Of a DNA stretch of 64,000 nt, positions 12,163 through 24,654 are shown one piece after another. The DNA lies in NCBI GenBank assembly GCA_029449235.1, contig JANATG010000016.1, forward strand, positions 1,488,001 through 1,552,000. Reading direction: 5' to 3'. The notes beneath the pieces are model-generated. The model saw only the letters and a list, made by a program, of their open reading frames with translations. It searched no databases and was not told where the DNA came from. A program made the position numbers and the translations under genes. The stretch's first letter is position 1; each line of letters begins with the position of its first letter. This DNA is from Linnemannia schmuckeri (lineage: Eukaryota > Mortierellomycota > Mortierellomycetes > Mortierellales > Mortierellaceae).

Positions 12163-12243
12163 GTCAATATGGCCGAGCGGTTAAGGCGTGTGACTAGAAA
12201 TCACATGGGTTTTCCCGCGCAGGTTCAAATCCTGCTGTTGACG
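12163..12243 (+). tRNA. tRNA-Ser(AGA): tRNA-Ser (anticodon AGA)
   Basis: A class II tRNA of 81 nt with no intron. The acceptor stem GTCAATA pairs with TGTTGAC, box A TGGCCGAGCGG and box B GGTTCAAATCC are canonical, the anticodon stem TGTGA/TCACA encloses CTAGAAA (anticodon AGA), and a long variable arm is present. A T-rich Pol III terminator follows at about 12248. It reads UCU serine codons. The LINE nest ends about 98 bp upstream. Confidence 0.96.
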
Positions 12244-13572
12244 CTATCTTTTACTTTTTCTGCCTTAATGGAATTTTTTTTGCGCCGACCCCTGAAGAAG
12301 GACAAAAATGCTAGGAGGGTGTTGTTACTCACTACTAGAATTCATCTACACTTGGTGTTTCTTTTTTTTTTTACTTTGTTGTTGTTGTTCACAACTTCCG
12401 TCTTTCTTTTTTATATTTCAGAGAGAATACCATTACGTTATGGCATTTCTACTGAGAACATTAAAAGTCGTCTGTTTAAGGCGCATCTCTTTGTATCATA
12501 GTCGCATCTACTGTCAACACACTATTTCCTTGGTCTCTTGCGTCCCATCGCTTTCTTTCCTTCATTCGCTCCTTTCAATTTTTTTTATTTCGACGCGCAT
12601 GCTTTAACGCTTTCGGTACCAAAGCTATAAGCTGACATCGACATCTGGTCATCTCACGCCTTATGTGTCGTAGTCGCGTCTTTTATGAACATATCCATAT
12701 CTAGATCGAATGCGTCATGTACATTCGAGGTGCCTTCTTTTTGATTGTGATGGCTGGCAGTGTCTCCAGACTTTTGTATTTACCCGACCAAGGCCTTGAT
12801 ATCGGGCCGCGTCCGCGTTCCTGCTCAGCCATTTTGCCATTGTCACAGTCATGACAACGAGCGTGTCTCTAGCCACCATCCTTACTGGAATGACATAAAC
12901 CATCTATCAGCGACAACTTTTTTTTATCATTTTCCGCCTCCTGTTTGTATTGATCATGGCTTTACGTGCGTGACGATGATCGAAGGATTGCGCTGTCTTG
13001 AATGTATTTGTTCTTGCGATATTTTCCTTCAGTCAGCTTGTGCACATTTTTCAGTGTCGTGCACACCGCGTCTTGAAAGACGTTCTTCACTCATATCTCT
13101 GACTACCCCTCCTCTATTTATGTGTTCAATCGTGGGTTGAGCCACCGATGTGAAACTTTTCGAATTATGCATTTTTGTGTTAAACCACTTTAGAATTTTT
13201 GTCCAAAAGGTCGTGAGTGCTAGTACCTGGATCGTTTTGTCGACCAACACTTGTCGGGTGTGGATGGTACCGTTCATATAAAATACAGCGCTCCATGTGT
13301 GAGTGTCTCAAATGTAGGCATAAAAACCTACGATCTGGTAGCACTATTTCTTTTTTTTTTCTTGTTGGACACAGTGCCGTCTCGCTGGATTTTCTTCGTC
13401 CTCTTGGTCAGTGATCCCTGCTATTGATGCAGCATGCAAGATGATTAGCCAAAATCCGATGTGTGCGATGAATTAACACACTTTTCTTTTGAAAAGGGAG
13501 TGACCTGTTTTTTGAAATGTTTTTTGCCCATTTCAAAGTTCTTTTCCACCTTTTTTTTTTCTCTTTCTTTTC

Positions 13573-13629
<57 letters not shown>

Positions 13630-14087
13630 CCCTTTGTTCTCTTTCAACCAGCCCGACACCAGTTCGACAACCTCCCTTGTCTGTTGACCAACCTCCACCC
13701 CAAGGAAGCCAAGCAATCGATACGCAAGGATCCCACAACTTGTAGTTGACACTCGTACCATTACTCACGGACACAGCAAGAACAAAACACTAATAAACCA
13801 CGCCGCCTTCACCTGTCACCACCCAAAAAGTAACAAGCAAACTCGCCCCCTCAGCAACTGATCTCTTTCACCAGAAGAAGAGAGTAACACGACAACCAGG
13901 AATAGGCAAGGCATTCACTTCTTATACAACAACGACAATATCAGCGAGAACAGGATCCAAATTAACAAACACCTGGTCCGCGCAGTCTACACTGCCGCAT
14001 CAAAACAAACCAACAACAATCAACAAACACAACAATCAGCAACATTTGCTTGAACATCACCACAACCACAACTCTTTCCTTGACTGA
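12244..14087. other. Long gene-free region with T/(TTTTC) tract
   Basis: No coding region can be supported in 1.8 kb. A (TTTTC)n stretch merges into a long T run at 13560-13629. The 450 bp before the PHD gene are AC-rich and probably form its promoter and leader. Confidence 0.45.
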
Positions 14088-17000
14088 ATGGACGTTCCCC
14101 GATCAACCATGCTTACCTCCTCAGCAACCATCGTCCACCAAAAGGCTTCTGCTCCAATCTCACCTATCAACGGATATGGCCCTGCTGCAAGTCTGCACCA
14201 CCCTGTCCTGGAACCCAACCTGTCGTCTCAGCCTCAGTCTCCACCACATGCTTCCCCAGTTGCTGTCAACAGCAATATCAATAACAGCGTACCGGCCCCA
14301 GAATCGGCGCCACAAGGCATCTTGCCTATAGCCCTAGGACCAATTGTATCCCATCAAGAGTCGTATGGATCTTTACCGATGCGGACGAAACGTCCCCAAC
14401 CACAGGAACAGGAACACACACAAAGGCGGCAGTCGACACTTCAGTATTTTCAGCCCAAGGGTTCCGATCGCAGGCCATCCTGTGAGGATCTGTCCCAGGG
14501 CTTGTTGCCTCCAGGAGACAGCAACCACAACAATAAGGACTCGACAGCAACCACAACAACAACGATGACGACGACGACAACGCTTGAGCCAAAGGACCAG
14601 CAGCAGCAGGATATGAACCAACATCTTCATCATCATAATCATAGCCATCAGCAACACCAAGAAGACAAGAAGCTGGTCGTTCGGCTCGACTTGAGGAAAC
14701 TGGGCACCAATGGCACAGAAGTCCGTCCCTCTAGCAAAAAATTGTCATCTCATCGCCACTCGATACGGAAAAAGTCATTAGATGAGCCCACCTCGACTCT
14801 CTCAACAGGTGTCCAACCCACTCTTGGCACCCACTCTTGGGCTCATGTCAAACCAGTTCAAAATATATCCCACAACGACTCTTCAGTAAAGGACGGACCC
14901 ATTGAGTCTCTTCAGGAACAGCAGCCACAACCAGCGACTGCAGTGTCTGTACTGGATGCCACTTTGGTGCAAGAAACGAGCAAGGAAAAGGATACTTCTT
15001 TATTGCAGCCACTCGCTACCATTACCTCCAACGTTATCAACACCAATAACATAACAAGGACCAGTACGCTCGATTCGGAACTCCGAGGAGATTTCCAGAG
15101 CGGAGGCGATCCGGACCATGTCGACACGAGCTCACGATCGATGAAGCGGTCCAACTCGTCAGGGTCATGGACAGACCAGATCACCAATAAGCGGACAAGG
15201 AGTTCTAACCAAGGCGGCGCCAAGAAGAAAAAAGTCCTGGAAGAACGGAGGCCTCAGCAGGAGAGCCAACATCAGGAAGGGCCGGCTCTAAGGAAAAAAG
15301 GATCTCTCAGACAGATGTACGTCATCACAAATATAACGAGTTGGACCGACCGGAGTAACTCTTTATTGTCTCACCCTAACAGCACTGAAAACAGACAACA
15401 ATGACTCCCGCCGCTTATGCTCACGTTGCTTTTTATCTGTTGTCTAATAACCATCATTTCATAGGGCCAAGGTTTCCCCAGCACCGTCGGCACCAGCACC
15501 ATCATTGGCAGCACCGGCAGTGACAGTACTAGATCAATCCAAGGATGTCATCCACACTGGAGACGACACCACAGTCGATGTAAGCGAGGACGGGTTGGAA
15601 TCATTCCTTGGGAGTTCTTTTCTATCTGTCCTTATGGAACATCGGAGGCTTTGATGTGCACCTCCTTCCAAACCTAATGTACATGTTATCTCTTTCTCGT
15701 TTGGTTTCCCTTAGCATAACAACGATTATTGCGAGGCATGTTCAGGACTAGGCGAGTTCATTTGCTGTGATTCTTGCCCCAAAGCGTTTCACTTTTCATG
15801 TTGCCAGCCGCCTATTGATCCCATGGCGCTACCAGACGAATGGAACTGTAAAGAGTGTCATGCTATCAAAGTAAGAGAAGGAGTGTCACAGGAGGATGCA
15901 GATAGCAGTTTCTGGATGGATACAACGGATTGCGGCATTGTTATTTTTTTTCTCTCTCTTATCCCTGTCCCGCCCCGCCCGACCTTCCCGCAGAGCCACA
16001 CATGACTGACCCACGTATTTTTTTTGTCGTTTCTTTATTTATAATTTTCTTTGAATTAGTACCCTCCCAAGCCGAATCCAAAAGGAATATTTAAGCAGCT
16101 CCTGGATAACATCAACAAGACCAACCCAAAGGCCTTTGCTCTTCCATCCGACATCCAATTATTTTTCAAAGGAGGTAAAGTACAATTCGTAATCGACTCT
16201 CCTATTTTTGGGTTTGTTATTCCCCTTGCGCTCTTTTTAGGATGTCAATCTTTGTATCGTCCTCTCCCCCCTTTAACAACAATACATTTCTTTGTTTTTT
16301 TCTTAGTGGTTGCAAACAGCGATGGCGAATACGAGGATGTGGTGGACTACAAACCGAGGCCGAAGCGCGCAGCAGCAACAGCGAATTCAGCACCAGCGAT
16401 CAAGGCGGATTCAGAAGCCTTGCAACTACATGATTCCCAAGGACGGATTCGACTCTGTTTTCAGTGCGGGAAGAGTGCACTGAGGGATCGGTTTATGGTA
16501 TCATGCGACCACTGCCCTTTACACTGGCACTTGGATTGTTTATCGCCTCCAATGGCATGTCCTCCTCCCAGCACCAACAAATGGATGTGTCCCAACCACG
16601 CCGATCACGTCATGGTATGCTACCACTTCATGGACAGAGGCTAGTGCGTGATACTGCTGTATTTGTATAGATCGGATTAGGAGACGAAAATTGACCCATT
16701 CCCTCTCCTTTTCTCGCTTTATTAGCCCCGCAGGAGGAAAAGAAAGGATGCAACAGCTGTCGAACTGAAGGATCCGCGTGCGGCAAACGACGGATTGATT
16801 GAGGTGATACCCGATCCAGAGTCGAGTAGCGTGTCGATATGGAACCAAGATACCAGCGGGGTCCTCTTCAGAGTCCCAGAGCGCAACATCAAACAGAGCT
16901 TTGTTGAAAAGTGCCAACGGTTAGTTTAACCTTTTGGATGTCAGGATGGCTTTTTTGCTCGCAGGATCAACTTCGACGTTTACGATTCGTGCTAACGAAA

Positions 17001-17531
17001 CTTTGTTCTACTAGGATACGAGACCAACAGCAGCAACAGCAACAAAAACAGCAACAGGAACAAAAGATGCTCTCAGTTATCCAAGTCTCAGCTGGCTCTG
17101 CGTCCATTGCCGTCCAACCTTTTGACCTGCTCATGGCAGCTGCCATGGTAAGGGACTCTGTTGCCGCGATCGTTTAAAAAGTTGATCCCTAGTTCTTATT
17201 GTAGCTGATATTAATCACCCTGTATTGTCACACTCTATGGATGAAATAGGCGGATGATCATGTATCGGGAACCTTGTTGCAGTCTTCAGCAGACTCCTCA
17301 TTATCAAATCCCAAGGATATGGACGTGGATCGCGACGAAAAGCACCAGTTACAGGAGACGGTATTGAGTCGGATGACTGATTTGGCAGAAAGGCAGGAGT
17401 ATCAGCGATTCCGAGCATTCCAGCGATACCTGCGGGAGTTGGGATCTGAAGAAGCGATGAAGCGATGGCTTGAGCAGCAGGAGCGCGAGAAGGAAGAGAT
17501 TGCCAAGCAAGGGCTCCTGGGGTTGCATTGA
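14088..17531 (+). CDS. Two-PHD-finger protein, Rco1/PHF12-like (Rpd3S HDAC complex)
   Basis: Eight exons in phase: 14088-15316, 15465-15579, 15715-15870, 16060-16174, 16307-16614, 16726-16919, 17015-17147 and 17250-17531, giving 843 residues. Residues 1-440 are low complexity (Gln, His, Ser, Thr). The first PHD finger (about 453-497) has the pattern YCEACSGLGEFICCDSCP with FHFSC and WNCKEC; the second (about 587-637) begins LCFQCGKSALRDRF. Spacing between two PHDs and the conserved first finger are typical of Rco1 of the Rpd3S histone deacetylase complex, which binds unmodified H3 tails and suppresses initiation inside transcribed genes. A poly-Gln stretch at the start of exon 7 and a charged C-terminal helix follow. 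Cti6 or Nto1-type PHD proteins are less likely because the fingers pair differently. Confidence 0.85.
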
Positions 17532-18026
17532 AGGAGGCATTAGCGATTGTTTGGTTCAAAGTTCACTTTTAATGGTTGTGCTAAGGCATATTCTAACGGC
17601 AGGAAGGCTGCAGCAGGAGGAATAGCTCTCAACGTTCTTCTAAGTGGTCGTTCTTCAGGATGCTAGTTGTTGATGGTGTTTATTTTTGTCTATAGGACGT
17701 TAGTAGAGACTTCTCTCGCTCCACTTTATTACCCTTTCTCATTTGTTTTCTCTTTTGCATTTTTCACCTTTATCATACTCTCTCACACACACTGCCAAAT
17801 CCTACTGTTTATATTCACTTGTCGTGTGTTGTAAACTATCCCAATACATAATCAACTTCTTTTATCCGTTCTTTGCATCCAGTGCTAAGAATATGCGATT
17901 GAAGACAGAAAATATTTGCGAGTTAACGCAAGAATGCGAAAAAAGTGTGGATCTTCAAGTAATATTTTAGAGCGTGTCTAACTCGATACATCAAGTAGAA
18001 AAAAGCAACGACTAAAAAAGAGGGTT
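17532..18026. other. Intergenic region between convergent genes
   Basis: The 3' end of the PHD gene meets the 3' end of a minus-strand gene. It holds T-rich sequence compatible with 3' processing; no gene is supported. Confidence 0.5.
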
Positions 18027-19055
18027 TCAAATGGGCTGGTCGGCGTTGAAAAAGTCGTGGATGGCTTTTGACGTTGCTTGGTTGAGAAGGCAGGTATTGT
18101 GCAGCTGAGCGGGGGTGGCCAGAACGGCATTCTGGATCGTGCTGAGGCCTTGCTCCAAACGGGTCGCGTCTATTTAATTGGACGAGTAAAAATGGAATGA
18201 TAAGTAACGGGATAGGAAGTGGTGTAAGATGCTTATTATGAGATGAAACGATAGCAAATGGGAGAGACGAGTACCTTGGGCAGAGAGGAGAGGGTTGCCG
18301 CTTGTGGTGAGAGCTGCTGACAGCCAGGTCGGTCTCGATGTATTGTTGGTACGGTCCGCCTGCGCGATCTGTTCGTGTGGCAGGGCTCCAAGAGATGATG
18401 ATGGTGGAGCAAGGAGTTTAGAGAGATAGTCGGTTGTGTCTTGAGGTGAATGACATGCAATCACATTGGGTATGCCCCACACAGGGACTGGAGCGAGATT
18501 GTTTGTGGCTGCGACTGTGGATGTGGCGCCTAGGGAGGTGAACCAGCGGGCAGCGGGTACTGTTGGTGTCGAGTCCAATGCAGACATGATTTCGAGTCTT
18601 GAAATGATGGTAAACATGGGATAAACAAGACCAATAGCGCATCAGCTTGTGAAAAGGAGTTATCAATGCATGAAGTTGTAATCAAGAGGGAGAATCTGAG
18701 AGGAGACGTACAGAAAGTGCTCGAGGGTTTGGAGACAGGAGAGGTGTCCGGGTTGGACCATCAGCAGGATCGTTACTCGGTTAAGTCCGTACTCTTGCGC
18801 AGACTTGACGATCCTATTGGTTGTAGTTTGAGAACGGATTGATTGTTGGATGTATGGATGAGCTTCCATCTGAGGCCAACAAAGCAACAAAAAGTCAATT
18901 ATTTAGGTGACTTGTTACCTTACAGACTCCTGGGCGAGAAGAGTGTCCATGTCGCGGTCGGTAGTCATGCAGATATGCGCCACTATTGTTGTTGATATCG
19001 ATGTCCCTGGCCGATGACAAGTGCAGTTGTTGCCAGGCATAGTAACCAGAAAATC
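18027..19055 (-). CDS. Unrecognised protein with possible C-terminal helix-hairpin-helix (XPF/SPO16-like?)
   Basis: Four minus-strand exons join in phase: 19055-18924, 18869-18712, 18597-18275 and 18169-18027, coding about 252 residues to the TGA at 18027-18029. The N-terminus is unresolved: a further exon near 19189-19129 (SSLADIFELTNDKSS) would need a GTTACT donor. The middle part contains RIVKSAQEYGLNRVTILLMV and a Ser/Thr/Pro region. The last 45 residues (STIQNAVLATPAQLHNTCLL, then ATSKAIHDFF) look like the paired helix-hairpin-helix of XPF/ERCC1 relatives, where a helix, a short turn with a conserved Cys and a final ..I.DFF helix recur. In that family, SPO16 is a small, nuclease-dead meiotic protein. 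This assignment is a guess from pattern alone; the existence of the gene is much better supported than its identity. Confidence 0.5.
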
Positions 19056-19199
19056 CTATTGAGTCGTTAGCAGTGCCAAATGGAGAAGTTTCGTCCGAGA
19101 TACAAAACAAAGTCAGACCAAGTAACTTTCTCTGCAGAGCTCTTGTCATTCGTAAGTTCGAAAATGTCAGCCAAACTTGAGTCGATAAAAAAAAAAAAG

Positions 19200-21841
19200 A
19201 TGTAGGCTTGCCCGGGGTTGTTGTTATTCTGTTGGTTTCTATTATGCGATTCCTGGAGGGAAAAAAGGAGCGTTAGTTCTAAGAAGGTAATTAAATAATG
19301 TGCAGATTCACACACGCACAACCCAGGTTCATCTCTCCATCCTCGGAGATATATCCTCAATAGTGCCTTTTACCCCTTTGTCTGTGCATCGCCTTTCTTC
19401 AATCTCTCTGTCGACTTTTGAATTAAACAGACAGATCCTTTCCTTTTCATTTATATTACAACTCCGCCCCAGTCCAGCCCCTTCCTCACCACCCAACCCA
19501 CTCCATCTACATAGTCAGTTCGACATCTACAAAAGCAGGACAAAGGGCCAAAAGAGAATTAAACGAGAGGAAGAGATTTTTTCTTTGAATTATGTTTTTT
19601 GTGCATTTCTAATATTCAATAATCTGAGCCCATGCCCTGTCCTCTAGGTAGTTGTCGCCCATTCCTCTCCTTCCTTCCATTACTAACATATCCCCTCCCT
19701 CGATTCTTCTCATCTTATAAAGAGATAAATTAGCTCTGCACTTTGCCACCGCTGCCAATAGTCCAATAGCAATTTCTTCCTCTTAACTCAACTGCCGCTC
19801 TCTTTTTTTTACGCTCCCCCTTCTTTTGAAGGTAAATTCTTTCGCAAAAAGAGATAGTTAGGTCACCCATCTCTGCATGGTCCCCTCAAGAGTTAAGAGC
19901 ACATACATAGTAGGCCATATCACGAGTTTGGGCTGCAGAGTTTGATTCGGTCGGGTACTGGAGTAAAGTATATCTCTCTGCATGCTGGTCCTCTATGTCC
20001 TGTATGTGTGGCTGACATAAACTGGACAAGATGCTTTGATCCAAAGAAGAAGTCTAATAGATCAAAAAAAAGAGAGGCTCACTTTACAGCAAAAGGAGGG
20101 AAAATCGACGGCATGGTGACTGTTGGGCTATGGATATGAGATCGATCGAGTGGTTTGTGCTGTTGTTTTATTTGCTGCTCTTGCATGCGGATTGATATGG
20201 CGCGATAGAGTGGGGTCCAGAGAGGAGACGTGGCGAGTCCTTGCTGCTGCTGCTGCTGTCGAGGCTGCGGTGGACGAGGTAGGACTGCGCCCGTGGTTAA
20301 ATGTGTTGGCTTTGGTGTCATCTTTGTGCTTGTTGTTTCTTGAGCTTGTTGCCCTTGTCGAGTGGTGGGAGGAAGAAGGAGTGGAAGGAACGTGATGGGA
20401 GAAAAGGAATTAAAATGAAAAGGGGAGCCGAATTTGGTGGCAAAAATGGATTTTGACTCGCAACAACATGTAGTCCATAAGGGCAACCTTGGTCAAAGAC
20501 AACTAAACAGAAAAAGAGATTTTCGATTCACCCAGTGTCACCATCCAGGTATTTCTTTGTTGCGCTCGCTGTACAGCGCGGTACATGTGTGTTCAAGGTG
20601 TAGGTTGAAGACCAACAAGAAGGAAGGATCCCTTTTGCGATTGTATTTTCTACAGAGGGCTGTTGTTTCATCTATAGTCCATTATCCAAGAGCATGAGCA
20701 TGTTGACATGCTGCATTGGATTAGACTAGAAAGAAAAGAATAAACCATCTATCTATCTATCAATCCTTTTCAATCCATCAGTACATCCTCATCTGCAGTA
20801 GTAGTAGGAGATGCTACAGTAAAGGACACGCTAGTGTCCCTGGAAATAATAAAAATAATAAAAGCAAAACCCCTTTACCCAGCCCATTTGTGCCCTGGGT
20901 TTTTTTTTACGCTTTGCCTTTATACCCTGTCCTGCCCTGTCTCCCCGGTTCAATTGGTCAGTGGAGTGGAGTTAGTTGGGCGATGAACACCAAGAACAAC
21001 AAGAAAAGGGTGGAAATTGACTGTTGAGAGCCCAGACAATTGCTAGACAGGAACGAGTAAAGGAAAAAAATAAACTTTATTGACCTAACACTGTGGGTCT
21101 GTCTGTCCTGCCGTCCACTCATTTTGACTTTTTGTTTGTCAGTGAGAGAGTAAGAGTAGTGAGAGTGAGAGCAGCAACAACAAGAAAAAGGACAAAAAAA
21201 AAAAAAAAAAAAAAGAGCGGGATGGACGGTGAATGGAATGGAGTAAGAGGGGTATGAGAGTAAGTAAGTACGAGAAAGAGAGAAAGAGAGAGAGAGAGAG
21301 CGTGTGCTCAGTCAGTCTTACTCTTCTCTTAATACTACTACTCTCGTTACTTCGTCTGCGATTTTTGATACTCGCTTGATTCTGTTCTGTTCTCGTCCCC
21401 CTCTTTTTCATTCATTCCTCTCAGCGTCCTTTACTTTCCCTTCTTTTCTCTTTTCTCTTTTTTCTCTTTCTTTTCTTTACCTTTACCTTTCCTTTCCTTT
21501 CTTTTCCTTTCCCTTCCTTCCCTTCCTTTCCTTTTTACCTCCATTCCTTCCACCCCTTCCGGAAATATCGCTTTCCATCCCCTCTACTCTACTCTCTCCT
21601 CTCCTCATACTCTTCGCCTTCCTTTCTTCCTCTTCACCTTCCTCTTCACCTTCCTCTTATGACAGTGTCTCACTTCGGCTCTATCCATTCCCGCGCCACC
21701 ATTCTCTCTTCATCTTCCTCTTCTCTTTAACGACCCATTCCCTATAACCCATTGTCACTCTTTGACACTCTCTATCCTACATTCATATCCTTATTCACCC
21801 AATCATCATTGTGGCATTCCCTGTGATATTATAAGAGAAAG
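19200..21841. other. Gene-poor region with A tract, GA repeats and CT-rich leader
   Basis: No convincing gene in 2.6 kb. An open minus-strand frame at 20486-20079 has a Gln run but no recognisable domain or splice partners. There is a run of about 23 A at 21191-21213, a (GA)n stretch at 21270-21300, and an extremely pyrimidine-rich 420 bp (21415-21840) that must be the leader and promoter of the following gene. Confidence 0.4.
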
Positions 21842-24654
21842 ATGCCGTCGCGTTGGTCTATCATTGTCCTCTTCCTCATCGCTCTCCTCTCCCTCGTCAC
21901 CTTCTCCCGCGTTACCACTTCCTCCTACTCCTACTCCAGATCATCAAAGAATTCGAGTAGTCGTAGGAAAGCAACTGGAGAGTACAAGTCGAGGCTACAG
22001 CTACATCACCTCCAAGAGGAACAAACCCTCCGCGACAGGAACGCACAGCTCATCCTCGACCTCGAAGAAAACGAGCTCCAACTCGACATCGACTGCTCAA
22101 CTCCTCCTTCGACTTCATTGTCATTAGCAAGTTCAGCATCATCATCAAGAGATGCTTCATCCGAGGAAGAGCTCACCCTCCAGAAACAGGACTTTGAACT
22201 CGAACTGGCTCTCGAGGTTCAGCATCAGCTTCAGAACCACCAGTACGACTCGACCCTCCTCAACGAGTCCCCTTCTGCACTCCAACGCCATCTTGAACGC
22301 AAACTTCGTCATCAGAAGCGTCTCTTGTCCGCCTACCAGTCATCACTCCATCAGCAAGCTGTCATCTCTTACAACTCTCAGGAGTGTGTCGCCTGGAGGG
22401 CTCGTCAACAGCAACTTCAGCAGAAACAACCTCGCAAGTCCTCTTCGACATCTTTCAAGAATATTGGCAACTCCTTGGCAGCGGCAGCCCTGACCCGGTT
22501 TCAACAGTTTCACCCTAATCGACGCGACTTGGATCAGAACTCGATCTTTGCAAAGACTTTGACAGCCCTCGGACAGAAGCGATACACCGATCCCAATGGA
22601 TTCATGGTTGAACTCGACCCTGTCAAGATCATGGCTGGATCTAGGAGAGCAAGCACCTACCTCAACGACGACCTCCACGTTCTTGTGCTTGACATGCAAT
22701 GGGATCCAGAGGTCACTGTTGTTGTTGGAAACGTGCTGGACGAGACTGTCAAGCTCAGACAGGAGGGTTACCGCCCCGTCATGCTCAATGTGGCCAACAG
22801 TATTGTCCCAGGAGGAGGTATGCATCTCATTTTTCAGCTCTTGCTCGCAAATATCTGATATGATATGAGGGCTCTCAATAGGTGATCTTGTAGTACTAAC
22901 CTTCTACTTTTTGTCCTTGTTTGTATCTCGTCCTCACTCCCCCCCCTTTTTTTTCTAAACAGACTATCACCTGGATTCAGCAACAGACAGCGAGGCTGAT
23001 CTTTTCCGCCGCACAACCCTTCATCAATGTCTGGATCAGGAACCTCGCCGATCAAGATTCTACCCTCTCTCAGAGGCTGGAGGAGTCTACTGCCCTAACC
23101 AGGCCGTCTTTCGCCGGGGTTACGACAGACGTAACGAGTTCATGGACCGTTTCGAATGGATCAGCGTTGTTGTAAGTGTCAACACCATGGGAACTTTCTT
23201 CTTCTTCTTCTTCTTTTTGACCTTTTTACTGTGTTAATCGTTCACGCCAATGTTCATTATTGCGTACATGCAATGTAATGCTCATATTTCTAATGACCTA
23301 TGCCTTACTCATTCTTGGATAGTCTGTAGCGCCGATCCCCAAGATGGAGACGCGTGAAAAGGACGGTGGCCTTGGAGGAGTGCAGTTCTTGGAGGGCGAG
23401 GATGATCTTCTTCGTCGCCGGATCCTGGCCGCCATGAAGGTCGGAGTCAGTCAAGGTAAGCAACAGAAAACTACCCTTGTGCATATATCATATTTTTCCA
23501 TAGCTCGTTTTTTTTTTTTTGTCTGGACTAGGAAAGTGCTCATATCCAATTTGACTAGGTCGCAATGTCTAATCTTATAACTTTTTACCCACTTTTTTTT
23601 TATCCGTTTAGGTCATGATGCTCTTGTTCTCCCACCCCACGGAACTGAAGCTGGACAGAACCCCTCAGAGGCCATTGCAGCGATTTACAGGAGTATCATT
23701 GGTCGCGATTTTATGGGTGGCCGTAAGCGGTTCCAAACGTACAAGAAGATTGTCATGGTCCTCGATCCAGAGCAGGCCGAGAAGATCGTCAACGAGACCT
23801 CAAACTACCGTCCCACTCAGCCTCCACAGCCTATTGCGTCTCCACTGCCTGTTGATGACAACGAGGAAACTATCGAGGCTGGTGTTGATGCTCAGAATGC
23901 CGAAGATGCTGAGCAGGATGCCGAGGAAGAGGACTCTGAGGCTGGTCCGGATGCCTCTCATTCCGTTTACTATCGCAGCGATGATTCTGATGTGGAGGAT
24001 GAGACTGAGGAAAATGACGACAACGCTGATGGCGAAGAGCATGAGGAATTGAACTCGGTTCGCGAGATTACAGATGAGATGATCCTGCATGAGTCGGAGC
24101 GCGACGAGAACGACACTGAGGATGATTTCGGACCAAGCGAGGACGAACTTGAAGATCAGGCTATGTACGGTGCCTCTGGGGTCGATGACGAAGCCGAGAA
24201 CGAGCTCGTGCCTGAAGATGAAGTTTCTGAGGAAGAAGCCCTTTTAGAAGAGCAGGAGCTTCAAGAGGATGTTGATCTGAGCGAAGGCGTTCTTGCTGAA
24301 GATCTGAACGATATCCCCGCTGCCATTGCCGATTCTGATGAGGCTGGAACAGTCCAGGACGATGACAGTGATAGCAACGATGAGACCAGTGGAGATGATG
24401 ACGATGACAACCAAGGTGGAGATGATGATGAGGAGCACGAGGAGGCCGACGAGGAGGCGGAAGCGGAGCCGTTTGTGCCTCTGGTTGAGACAGTTCGCCA
24501 GGTCTTTGAGCGCATGTTAGAGCAGCGGTCGTTGTTGATCGTCAAGAACCGTGCCCGTGGCATCGTTGAACCTGAAGTCCCTGCTGCTAATGCGACTATC
24601 ACCGATGCAACTGGCGCTCCCGTACCCGCTTCCGTCGCCCCTTTGTCTGCGTAA
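21842..24654 (+). CDS. PARG-like macrodomain protein (TIGR02452/microbial-type PARG family), membrane-anchored
   Basis: Four exons in phase, 21842-22817, 22963-23171, 23323-23455 and 23612-24654, give 786 residues. The start is hydrophobic (residues 5-24, WSIIVLFLIALLSLVTF), a signal anchor or signal peptide. A basic, Gln-rich linker leads to the conserved core: VMLNVANSIVPGG (about 314-325), LFRRTTLHQCL, then VYCPNQAVFRRG and a final ALVLPPHGTEAGQNP block, in the order of microbial-type poly(ADP-ribose) glycohydrolases. The usual GGG..QEE signature is altered: the position of QEE reads SEA (residues 335-337), so the second, catalytic Glu is Ala. The C-terminal about 270 residues are very acidic. 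Family membership is clear from motif order; hydrolase activity is doubtful, ADP-ribose binding possible. Confidence 0.8.

Noticed and set aside
20079..20486. Minus-strand frame with a Gln run
   Set aside because: It has a start and a stop but no domain, no splice partners and an antisense frame of equal quality; not enough to call a gene.
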